Assembly (NCBI GenBank): GCA_021790555.1
Contig: JAJYGY010000268.1
Location: 1 to 9,456, forward strand
DNA length: 9,456 bases
Source of the DNA: a bacterium
GTDB taxonomy: Bacteria; Oederibacteriota; JAJYGY01
Direction of reading: 5' to 3'
Both the position numbers and the translations under genes were made by a program. This document shows positions 1-5,496 of this stretch, piece after piece. A model generated the notes under the pieces. It was not told the DNA's origin, did no database searches, and saw only the letters and a list, made by a program, of their open reading frames with translations. Position 1 is the first letter of the stretch; each line of letters begins with the position of its first letter.

Positions 1-95
1 TCTTTTCCTCGCGAATGCGGCCGGCAAAGGCCCCGGCCGGGGGCGCGTTGGCGGCGCTTATATAATGTAAGGAATCTCTTGGAGAACGGGCGGCC
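1..95. other. Non-coding left edge beyond the small membrane protein gene
   Basis: No gene is visible here. The stretch holds a 7-bp GC stem (18-24 pairing with 33-39, loop 25-32) with no T-tract on either side, so it is a poor intrinsic terminator. A perfect TATAAT lies at 61-66 on the plus strand, but I found no matching -35 box. On the minus strand the last bases (10 to 1) read GAGGAAAAGA. That is purine-rich and Shine-Dalgarno-like, and could serve a gene starting just outside the window. Confidence 0.4.
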
Positions 96-284
96 TTAAC
101 GCCGGCGGCGCTTCGTACCGGCGCCGCGCCTGGAAGGTTTGTTGCTGGAGGGAGCCTTGGTCTGGGCCCTGGCGGCACCCGCCACCGAATGTCCCAGGTC
201 AAAATCGAACCATTCGCTGAGGGCCATCAGCACGACAAGACCGATGGAAACCAGCAGGACCACCACCCCGATGAAGACGCCCAT
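96..284 (-). CDS. Small single-span membrane protein with basic tail, function unknown
   Basis: This 62-residue protein has one hydrophobic segment (about residues 2-22), then an acidic/aromatic patch (SEWFDFDLG, about 23-31), and a soluble tail rich in Ala, Ser, Lys and Arg that ends in four arginines. I do not recognise a family. The gene looks real. A textbook ribosome site, AGGAGG at 295-290, sits 5 nt before the ATG, and a good sigma70-type promoter lies upstream at 383-355. The short N-terminus before the span and the strongly basic C-terminus suggest, by the positive-inside rule, a cytoplasmic tail that might bind nucleic acid or acidic phospholipid; that is inference only. It is transcribed divergently from the periplasmic isomerase at 496. 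Confidence 0.75.
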   Translation of the reverse strand: MGVFIGVVVLLVSIGLVVLMALSEWFDFDLGHSVAGAARAQTKAPSSNKPSRRGAGTKRRRR

Positions 285-354
285 GGAAACCTCCTAGCGC
301 GGAAACCCGCCGCGGTGCCTCCCTCCTCCGTCAAATCCCGTGAAAGCGGGGGAA

Positions 355-383
355 ACTATATCAAAGCCTGGAACAGCCTTCAA
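355..383 (-). promoter_or_regulatory. Candidate sigma70 promoter of the small membrane protein
   Basis: On the minus strand TTGAAG (383-378) is followed after exactly 17 nt by TATAGT (360-355). These match TTGACA at four of six positions and TATAAT at five of six. Transcription would start near 348 and give a leader of about 60 nt before the ATG at 284. The surrounding DNA is much less GC-rich than the rest of the window, as expected for a promoter region. Confidence 0.55.
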
Positions 384-407
384 GCGAAGTTTGTCCCATC
401 TAACAAG

Positions 408-435
408 TTGCGCCCCGCGCCGAAACTGCTATAAT
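408..435 (+). promoter_or_regulatory. Candidate sigma70 promoter of the periplasmic isomerase gene
   Basis: TTGCGC (408-413), a 16-nt spacer and a perfect TATAAT (430-435) precede the isomerase gene. The start point would be near 442, leaving a leader of about 54 nt with an AGGAGA ribosome site at 482-487. The promoter is divergent from the one at 383-355. The two -35 boxes are about 25 bp apart, so a protein bound between them could affect both. Confidence 0.55.
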
Positions 436-495
436 TCCAACCGTTTTTAGACTGGTGATTCCATCCTTTTCGACCCCAGCCAGGAGAGATTTGAC

Positions 496-2007
496 ATGCC
501 CATGGGTGTGATGAAGTCCATGCGCCACCACTTCGACCGCTACCTGAAATGGCTCATCTGGGCCCTGATCCTGGCCTTCGTGGCGGCCTTCGCCTATTCC
601 TGCGGCTCGGGCGGCTCGGCCCAGGAGAGGGCCGCCGCCCCGGCCGTGGTCAACGGCACGCCGGTGTCCCAGACCCTCTTCCAGCAGGCCGTCCAGAACC
701 GCCTGGACCAGATGCGCCAGCAGTACGGCGGCAACCTGGAAAGCTCGCAGTCCGACAAGGCCCGCCGCCAGATCCTCGACGCCATGATCGGCCAGACCCT
801 GGCCCTGCAGGGCGCCGGAAAACTGGGCCTTTCGGTCAGCGACGAGGAGCTGCGCCAGACCATCCAGAGCATCCCCGGTTTCCAGGACCAGCACGGCCAG
901 TTCAGCCCCCAGGCCTACGAGAACTACCTGCAGGAACAGGCCCAGCAGGGCCTCAGCCCGGCCCAGGTCGAATCCTCGTTCCGCCAGCGCATCCTGCTCA
1001 ACAAGATCCGCATGCTGTGGGACAACAGCGCCCACGTGAGCCAGGCCGAGGTGGAGCGGGGCGTGCGGAAGCTGAACCGCCGGGTGCGGGCCGACTACAT
1101 CCTGGTGCTCTACAAGCCGCTGGAACCGCTTTTCAAGCCCAGCGAGGGCGACGTCGAGGACTACTACGCCCAGCACCGCCAGGAATGGGTCAAGACGGAG
1201 CAGGCCAAGGCCCGCCACATCCTCATCAAGGTGGACCCCGACGCCGGAGCCGACGCCGACGCCCGGGCCAAGGCCCAGGCCGAGGACATCCTCAAGCAGA
1301 TCAAGGCCGGCGGCAACTTCGCGGCCCTGGCGAAGAAATACAGCCAGGATCCGGGCAGCGCCAAGCGGGGCGGCGAGCTGGGCTGGTTCGGCAAGGGCGC
1401 CATGGTGCCGGCCTTCGACAAGGCCGTCTTTTCCATGAAGAAGGGCCAGGTCTCGGGGCTGGTGCGCACCCAGTTCGGCTACCACATCATCCAGCTCCAG
1501 GACCTCAAGCCCGGCTTCACGCCCACCCTCAAGAATTCCAGGGACAAGGCGCGCCAGGGCCTGATCCAGGCCCGCTCGCGCGAGCTGGCCCTGCAGATGG
1601 CGGGCTCGGCCCTGCGCCGCCTGGACCTGGGCGAGAGCCTGGCGCGGGCCGCCCAGGCCATCACCCGGACGGTCGAGACCACGGGCTGGTTCACCCGCGA
1701 CGACGCCAGGGCCATTCCGGCCCTGGGCAAGGACCCGGGCTTCGCCCGGTCCCTGCTGGACCTGGACAAGGGCGAGGCGCCCGCGCAGCCTTACGTTTCG
1801 GACAAGGGGGTGGTGCTGGCGGAGATCACGGAGCAGGAGCCCGGGCCGGCCCCCAAGGACAAGGACAAGGCAGCCCAGGAGACCGCCCAGGTGTTGGACC
1901 AGCTTCGCGCCGAAAAGGGGCAGGCCCTTTACGACGGATGGATCGCCTCGCTGAAGTCCAAGGCGAAGATCAAGGACCAGTTGAGCCTCTACAGCGGGGG
2001 GGACTGA
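496..2007 (+). CDS. PpiD/SurA-type peptidyl-prolyl cis-trans isomerase, membrane-anchored
   Basis: This is a 503-residue envelope foldase that should help outer-membrane and periplasmic proteins fold after export. A short basic N-terminus is followed by a hydrophobic span (about residues 17-35), a SurA_N-like chaperone region (about 45-170) and a single parvulin domain (about 236-336). The parvulin domain carries the family landmarks: ARHILIK at 239-245, the GGELGWF loop at 292-298, MVPAFDKAVFSM, and FGYHIIQL at 327-334. A further helical region of about 165 residues follows. One central parvulin domain plus an N-terminal anchor matches PpiD better than the two-domain, fully secreted SurA, although E. 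coli PpiD is longer (about 620 residues). Cys36 directly follows the span. Its context (AYSC) is a poor lipobox, so a transmembrane anchor is more likely than lipidation. The ATG at 496 has AGGAGA 8 nt upstream. The 3' end overlaps maf, which lies on the opposite strand. Confidence 0.92.
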   Translation: MPMGVMKSMRHHFDRYLKWLIWALILAFVAAFAYSCGSGGSAQERAAAPAVVNGTPVSQTLFQQAVQNRLDQMRQQYGGNLESSQSDKARRQILDAMIGQTLALQGAGKLGLSVSDEELRQTIQSIPGFQDQHGQFSPQAYENYLQEQAQQGLSPAQVESSFRQRILLNKIRMLWDNSAHVSQAEVERGVRKLNRRVRADYILVLYKPLEPLFKPSEGDVEDYYAQHRQEWVKTEQAKARHILIKVDPDAGADADARAKAQAEDILKQIKAGGNFAALAKKYSQDPGSAKRGGELGWFGKGAMVPAFDKAVFSMKKGQVSGLVRTQFGYHIIQLQDLKPGFTPTLKNSRDKARQGLIQARSRELALQMAGSALRRLDLGESLARAAQAITRTVETTGWFTRDDARAIPALGKDPGFARSLLDLDKGEAPAQPYVSDKGVVLAEITEQEPGPAPKDKDKAAQETAQVLDQLRAEKGQALYDGWIASLKSKAKIKDQLSLYSGGD

Positions 2008-2594
2008 CGTCCCTCCGCTTCCAGCATGGCGGACAGCCGCGCCAGCGGCAGCCCCACCACGTTGAAATAGCACCCCTCGATCCGGCTCACGAAGGCGCCG
2101 GCGCGCCCCTGGATGCCGTAGGCTCCGGCCTTGTCCAGGGGTTCGCCCGTGGCCACGTAGTCGCGGATCTCCCCCTCCGACAGTTTCCGGAAACGCACCC
2201 GCGTGGCCTCGGCGGCCAGGCGCGGCCCTTCCCTTCCCGGTCCAAGCAGGGCCAGGCCCGTGACCACGCGGTGCGCGCGGCCCGACAGGCCCCGCAGCAT
2301 CGCGCGCGCCTCGGTGAAATCCCTTGGCTTGGCCAGGGGCCTTTCCCCCAGCCACACCACCGTGTCCGCCCCCAGCACCCACGACGAAAACCCGGGATCG
2401 CGACGCTTCAGCCTGGCCGCCACCTCCCGGGCCTTGGAAAGGGCCAGCCCCGTCTCCAGGCCGCCGGGCCGGCTGTTCCGGGGAAAGGTTTCGCGGATTC
2501 TGCTGGGGACCGCCAGGAAGGGGATGCCGGCCTGGCGCAGCAGTTCGGCCCGGCGGGGGGAGGCGGAGGCGAGGATGAGGGGGGTGGGCGTCAT
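1989..2594 (-). CDS. maf: Maf family nucleoside triphosphate pyrophosphatase (YhdE-like)
   Basis: A 201-residue Maf protein that hydrolyses nucleoside triphosphates to monophosphate and pyrophosphate in the cytoplasm. The family is thought to clear non-canonical nucleotides and has been linked to cell-division arrest. Visible motifs are the nucleotide-binding loop SASPRR (10-15), GADTVV (75-80), KPRDF (89-93), the GLSGRAHRVVTGLAL region, and DKAGAYGIQG (144-153) followed by VVGLPL. The DKAGAYGIQG form matches the dTTP/UTP-specific YhdE branch rather than the m7GTP-specific YceF branch. I place the start at the ATG at 2594, not at an in-frame ATG 33 codons upstream, because the protein then begins directly at the conserved LILASASPRR strand. 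This start also overlaps the stop of the SAM hydrolase gene as ATGA (2594-2591), implying translational coupling. The last 19 bp overlap the end of the isomerase gene tail to tail. Confidence 0.95.
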   Translation of the reverse strand: MTPTPLILASASPRRAELLRQAGIPFLAVPSRIRETFPRNSRPGGLETGLALSKAREVAARLKRRDPGFSSWVLGADTVVWLGERPLAKPRDFTEARAMLRGLSGRAHRVVTGLALLGPGREGPRLAAEATRVRFRKLSEGEIRDYVATGEPLDKAGAYGIQGRAGAFVSRIEGCYFNVVGLPLARLSAMLEAEGRQSPPL

Positions 2595-3376
2595 TCCAGT
2601 TCCAGGACCACTTCGTCGCCCACGTGGGCCTGCAGGGACTGGGCCGCGTTGCCGTTGCGCAGGAAAATTTCCAGGTGCCCGCTGCTGCCCCACACCGCTC
2701 CCAGCGAGCCCAGCTCCACCGAGGCGAAGGAGGGGAAGACCCCCGGCACCCGCTTCCCCCGGATGCCCACCCCCCTGATCTTGCGCGCCTGGAAGGGACC
2801 CTGGGGGATGTTGGTCAGCAGGTTTCCGAAATGGTCGGCGGAAAGCACCATGCCCTTCACCGACCCGGCCTGGGCCTGGAAGGCCGGCAGGGCCGGCAGC
2901 AGCTGAAGGCTGCCGGCCGCGGGGCCCATCAGGGCCGGGGACACGCCCCGCAGCAGGTGCCCCATCACCGGGGCGAAGATGTCGCGGCCGTGGAAGGTGT
3001 TGGAGACCGAAGCCAGGAAATAATGCGGGTTGGAGACCTGCCGGGCGTCCAGGATCTTCTGGTCCTCCAGCGCGTAGGTCAGGACGCCGTTGTCCGGCGC
3101 CAGGAACAGGGCCGAAGGGGTCCGCACCAGCACGATGTCCCGGTGGCTGCCCACGCCCGGGTCCACCACCACGGTATGCAGCGAATACTTGGGGAAGTAG
3201 CGCCAGGACTGCTTCAGCACCAGGGCCGCCTCCGCCACGCCCTGGGGCGGCACCAGGTGGGTCAGGTCCACGATCCTGGCCTGGGGGGCCACCCCCAGGG
3301 CGACTCCCTTCATGATCCCCACGAAAGGATCGCTCAGGCCGAAATCCGTGGTCAGCGTGGCCAAAGGTATCTTCAC
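2591..3376 (-). CDS. S-adenosylmethionine hydroxide adenosyltransferase (DUF62)
   Basis: A 261-residue member of the DUF62 family. Characterised members hydrolyse SAM to adenosine and methionine, using water or hydroxide as nucleophile; halogenases such as SalL and the fluorinase are relatives. Family features seen are TLTTDFG (8-13) with PFVGIMKG, VDPGVGSHR (71-79), APDNGVL (93-99), TFHGRDIFAP (127-136), and the C-terminal signature DHFGNLLTNIP. Asp72, Arg79 and His129 match the Asp-Arg-His triad associated with the hydrolase branch, so hydrolysis is more likely than halogenation. The start is a GTG at 3376, with GGAGG 5 nt upstream. The gene begins 13 bp after the dcd stop and overlaps maf by 4 bp, so the three genes are probably co-translated. 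The physiological role of the family is unsettled; turnover of SAM or nucleoside balance are options. Confidence 0.93.
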   Translation of the reverse strand: MKIPLATLTTDFGLSDPFVGIMKGVALGVAPQARIVDLTHLVPPQGVAEAALVLKQSWRYFPKYSLHTVVVDPGVGSHRDIVLVRTPSALFLAPDNGVLTYALEDQKILDARQVSNPHYFLASVSNTFHGRDIFAPVMGHLLRGVSPALMGPAAGSLQLLPALPAFQAQAGSVKGMVLSADHFGNLLTNIPQGPFQARKIRGVGIRGKRVPGVFPSFASVELGSLGAVWGSSGHLEIFLRNGNAAQSLQAHVGDEVVLELE

Positions 3377-3389
3377 CGCAACCTCCCCC

Positions 3390-3944
3390 TCACAGCTTGG
3401 GCAGCGTCAGCCCCTTCTGCCTCTGGTACTTGCCCTTCTTGTCGGCGTAGCTGGTCTGGCAGGGCTCGTTCCCGCGGAAGAACAGCACCTGGGCGATGCC
3501 CTCGTTGGCGTAGATCTTGGCCGGCAGGGGCGTGGTGTTGGAGATTTCCAGGGTCACGTAGCCCTCCCATTCCGGCTCGAAGGGCGTCACGTTGATGATG
3601 ATGCCGCAGCGGGCGTAGGTGGACTTGCCCACGCACACCGTCAGGATGTCGCGCGGGATCCTGAAATACTCCACCGTGCGGGCCAGGGCGAAGGAATTGG
3701 GCGGAATGATGCAGTCGCTGGCCTTGCGCACCACGAAGGACTTCTCGTCGAAATCCTTGGGGTCCACGATGCTGTGGTTGATGTTGGTGAAGATGTTGAA
3801 CTCGTCCGCCACGCGGATGTCGTACCCGTAGGAGGAGACGCCGTAGGAGATGACCCCCTTGCGCACCTGCTTTTCCACGAAGGGGCGGATCATGCCGTGC
3901 TTCATGGACATTTCCTTGATCCAACGGTCGGACATGATGCTCAA
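3390..3944 (-). CDS. dcd: dCTP deaminase
   Basis: Converts dCTP to dUTP, feeding dUMP and then dTMP synthesis in the cytoplasm. Conserved blocks are SDRWIKEM near the N-terminus, HGMIRPF, GVSSYGYDIR, the PPNSFALART strand, GKSTYARCGI (106-115, with Ser108 and Arg112), the catalytic glutamate Glu133 in YVTLEISN, and a C-terminal YADKKGKYQ lid-like segment. I set the start at a TTG at 3944 rather than the ATG three codons later. GGGAG at 3956-3952 is 7 nt from the TTG but 16 nt from the ATG. The resulting MSIMSDRWI also resembles the MSIKSDRWI start I recall for long-form Dcd proteins. That gives 184 residues, a normal length. Whether it is monofunctional or also has dUTPase activity cannot be read from these motifs alone. 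It follows the PilZ gene after 26 bp. Confidence 0.94.
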   Translation of the reverse strand: MSIMSDRWIKEMSMKHGMIRPFVEKQVRKGVISYGVSSYGYDIRVADEFNIFTNINHSIVDPKDFDEKSFVVRKASDCIIPPNSFALARTVEYFRIPRDILTVCVGKSTYARCGIIINVTPFEPEWEGYVTLEISNTTPLPAKIYANEGIAQVLFFRGNEPCQTSYADKKGKYQRQKGLTLPKL

Positions 3945-3951
3945 GGCCGTG

Positions 3952-3956
3952 CTCCC
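3952..3956 (-). promoter_or_regulatory. Shine-Dalgarno site that fixes the dcd TTG start
   Basis: The minus strand reads GGGAG here, 7 nt before TTG (3944-3942). It would be 16 nt from the next ATG (3935-3933), which is too far. No better purine-rich tract lies closer to the ATG. A 10-nt word, ACTTTGGGAG, covers this site (3961-3952) and is repeated at the ribosome site of the PilZ gene (4448-4439), which also starts with TTG. Confidence 0.65.
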
Positions 3957-3970
3957 AAAGTGAGGGTTTC

Positions 3971-4432
3971 TCAGGACTGCAGGTTCTTCTTCTCGATGGA
4001 GGCGCGCTTCAGCATGGCGACGTAGCGCTCCACCCGCGCCACGTCGTCCTTGTTGATGGCCAGGAAACGCAGCCCGGCCGTGTACCTGCCCTCGTCGTTG
4101 CGGTTGCGGTCGGCCCTCACCACCATGGCCAGGGCCTTGATGGGCATGGGCATCTGCGGCAGGATCAGCTCGACGGAAAGCGTGTGGCCCTCCTCGAAGG
4201 GCTTGTCCCCCACCAGCTTCAGCCCCCCCACCGAGATGTTCTCCGTCACCACCGTCATGACGTCCTTCAGCGGCCTGGTGTTGGCCGGCATGGGCTGGGT
4301 GAGGTCCTTGTAGCTGCGCTCGTGGATCAGCCGCTCGGCCTGGTCGTCCGGGATGGCCTCGAAGCGCACCTGGATCTTGGCGGCCACCCTTTCGGAAACC
4401 CTCTTTTCGATGAACCCATTCTCGTTGGCCAA
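3971..4432 (-). CDS. PilZ domain protein, probable c-di-GMP receptor
   Basis: A 153-residue, apparently single-domain cytoplasmic PilZ protein. Both halves of the c-di-GMP binding signature are present: the RxxxR motif as Arg11 and Arg15 (RVSER), and the [D/N]xSxxG motif as Asn65, Ser67 and Gly70 (NISVGG). Binding of the second messenger is therefore likely. The linker between the two motifs is longer than in a minimal PilZ domain, with a polar insertion at about 28-55. Beta-strand residues after the second motif (LKLVGDKPFEEG, LSVELILP) and a GLRFLAI strand fit the fold. The start is a TTG at 4432, chosen because GGGAGG at 4443-4438 lies 5 nt upstream. There is no attached output domain, so it would have to act on a partner. 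The adjacent cell-wall hydrolases are possible targets, but only by context. Confidence 0.88.
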   Translation of the reverse strand: MANENGFIEKRVSERVAAKIQVRFEAIPDDQAERLIHERSYKDLTQPMPANTRPLKDVMTVVTENISVGGLKLVGDKPFEEGHTLSVELILPQMPMPIKALAMVVRADRNRNDEGRYTAGLRFLAINKDDVARVERYVAMLKRASIEKKNLQS

Positions 4433-4448
4433 GTTTCCCTCCCAAAGT

Positions 4449-4472
4449 CGGCGGTCCCGGCCGGGGCCGCCG
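4449..4472. repeat. 24-nt near-perfect palindrome between the NlpC/P60 and PilZ genes
   Basis: Bases 4449-4460 and 4461-4472 are reverse complements with one mismatch and no loop (T4455 against G4466, a wobble in plus-strand RNA). It lies in the 60-bp gap after the second NlpC/P60 gene. In minus-strand RNA the mismatch is A/C and no T-run follows, so it is a weak terminator candidate. It could instead be a protein-binding site or an mRNA-end stabiliser. Confidence 0.4.
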
Positions 4473-4492
4473 TGCCCTTGACAGGCGGCCCG

Positions 4493-4999
4493 CTAAGGCG
4501 CCAGCCACCTGCGCGCCCCCATGTAACGCGCCGAAAAGAAGGGGTCGTCCAACCGCGCCTCGCCGATCCGCCGCCCCCTTCCGGGGGCGTGCAGGAACAG
4601 GCCCCCGCCCTCGTAGATGCCCACGTGCAGCGAGGCCTGGGGCGAGGGGGAAAGGAAGAAGACAAGGTCCCCGGGCTGCAGGGCGGGCTTTTCGATTTCC
4701 TGGCCCCGCTGGAACTGGTCGAAGGCCCGCCGGGGCAGCTTCACCCCCAGGCGGCCGTAGACGTACTGGGTGAACCCGCTGCAGTCGAACCCGCCGGCCG
4801 GGGTGTCGCCGCCCCAGGCGTAGGGCGTCCCCAGGAACCTGCGGGCCTCGCGCACCAGGGCCTGGCCGAACAGAAGCTGGCGCACGTCCTGGGCGGCCCT
4901 TCGCTGGGCGGGGCTCATGTCCCCGGCCCGGGCCCCCCCGGCCGGCCCCAGGGCCAGCAGCGCCAGCAGCGCCCAGGGGAGGGCTCCCGTCCGGATCAC
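4493..4999 (-). CDS. Secreted NlpC/P60 family cell-wall hydrolase
   Basis: A 168-residue exported protein of the NlpC/P60 family, whose members usually cut the D-Glu to diaminopimelate bond (or analogous bonds) in peptidoglycan stem peptides. A signal peptide covers residues 1-25, with the hydrophobic core at about 8-18 and a likely cleavage after Ala-Arg-Ala. The catalytic domain runs from about 47 to the end. Cys73 lies in GFDCSGF, His125 in LHVGIY and His137 in LFLHAPG, giving the expected Cys-His-His set. GTPYAWGG and PGDLVFF complete the fold signature. The start is a GTG at 4999, with GGAGGA about 8 nt upstream (5012-5007). That GTG overlaps the stop of the preceding paralogue as GTGA. 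There is no SH3 or LysM targeting domain. It is a clear tandem duplicate of the preceding gene, but it lacks a lipobox, so it should be freely periplasmic. Confidence 0.92.
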   Translation of the reverse strand: MIRTGALPWALLALLALGPAGGARAGDMSPAQRRAAQDVRQLLFGQALVREARRFLGTPYAWGGDTPAGGFDCSGFTQYVYGRLGVKLPRRAFDQFQRGQEIEKPALQPGDLVFFLSPSPQASLHVGIYEGGGLFLHAPGRGRRIGEARLDDPFFSARYMGARRWLAP

Positions 5000-5496
5000 G
5001 GCAGGATCCTCCGGGCCCCCATGTAATGGCGCCTCCAGTAGGGGTTGGAGAGGCTGTCCTCGCGGACCCTTTCCCCCGTGCTGGGGGCGTGCACGAAGCG
5101 GCCGCCCCCCACGTAAAGCCCCACGTGGGCCGGCTGGCGCCCCCGGCCCACGCGGAAGAAAACCAGGTCGCCCTTCCTCAGGCGCGCCCGCGGCACGGCC
5201 AGCCCCACGCGGTACTGTTCGTGGGCCTCGCGCGGCAGGTGGTAGCCGAAACGCCCGAAGACCCACTGCACCAGCCCGGAGCAGTCGAAGCCCGTGGAGG
5301 GCGAGCGCCCGCCAAAACGGTAGGGCTCGCCCCTCTGGCGCAGGGCCAGCGCGGCGACCGATCCCGCGGCCCCCCCGCCCCGGCGCGGGCCGACCCCGCA
5401 GCCCGAAAGCGCGGCCAGGACCGCCAGCAGCGCCAGGATGGCCGCCGCCCGCCTCAGGAGAAGACCCCGGGGATGGCCCGAGCGCAGCGCGGGCAC
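4996..5496 (-). CDS. NlpC/P60 family lipoprotein, cell-wall hydrolase
   Basis: A 166-residue lipoprotein version of the next gene, similar in organisation to the E. coli Spr/MepS and NlpC lipoproteins that trim peptidoglycan cross-links. The signal peptide ends in the lipobox LSGC, with Cys33 as the acylation site. The residues after Cys33 are Gly-Val rather than Asp, so the E. coli Asp+2 inner-membrane retention signal is absent and outer-membrane sorting is plausible. The catalytic set is Cys72 (GFDCSG), His124 (AHVGLY) and His136 (RFVHAPS). I chose the GTG at 5496 because AAGGA (5507-5503) lies 6 nt upstream. The only alternative near the signal core is a CTG overlapping the radical SAM stop, which has no good ribosome site. 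The reading frame thus overlaps the radical SAM gene by 43 bp. Both paralogues end in YMGARR near the C-terminus, showing recent common descent. Confidence 0.9.
   Translation of the reverse strand: MPALRSGHPRGLLLRRAAAILALLAVLAALSGCGVGPRRGGGAAGSVAALALRQRGEPYRFGGRSPSTGFDCSGLVQWVFGRFGYHLPREAHEQYRVGLAVPRARLRKGDLVFFRVGRGRQPAHVGLYVGGGRFVHAPSTGERVREDSLSNPYWRRHYMGARRILP

Noticed and set aside
18..39. Possible intrinsic terminator at the left edge
   Set aside because: A 7-bp GC stem exists, but no T-run follows on either strand.
61..66. Perfect TATAAT as a plus-strand promoter
   Set aside because: No acceptable -35 lies 15-19 nt upstream, and the next plus-strand gene is more than 400 bp away with its own better promoter.
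105..127. 7-bp hairpin and nearby 10-nt direct repeat (50-59 and 104-113)
   Set aside because: It falls in the codons for the Arg-rich tail of the small protein; simple GCC/GCG composition explains it.
605..621. Isomerase as a lipoprotein through Cys36
   Set aside because: The residues before the Cys (Ala-Tyr-Ser) do not form a normal lipobox, because Tyr at -2 is unusual. A membrane-span anchor as in PpiD fits better.
400..2382. Long open frame of 660 codons on the minus strand opposite the isomerase
   Set aside because: Its product is low-complexity Gly/Ala/Arg/Leu sequence with no motifs, typical of a GC-rich shadow of the real plus-strand gene with its parvulin domain.
549..2906. 785-codon plus-strand open frame
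   Set aside because: It runs through the isomerase in another frame and across the opposite-strand maf and SAM hydrolase genes. The product is repetitive Gly/Pro/Arg/Gln sequence without any family signature.
4478..4483. Perfect TTGACA as a plus-strand -35 box
   Set aside because: No -10-like hexamer occurs at the right spacing, and a transcript would only run antisense to the NlpC/P60 gene.
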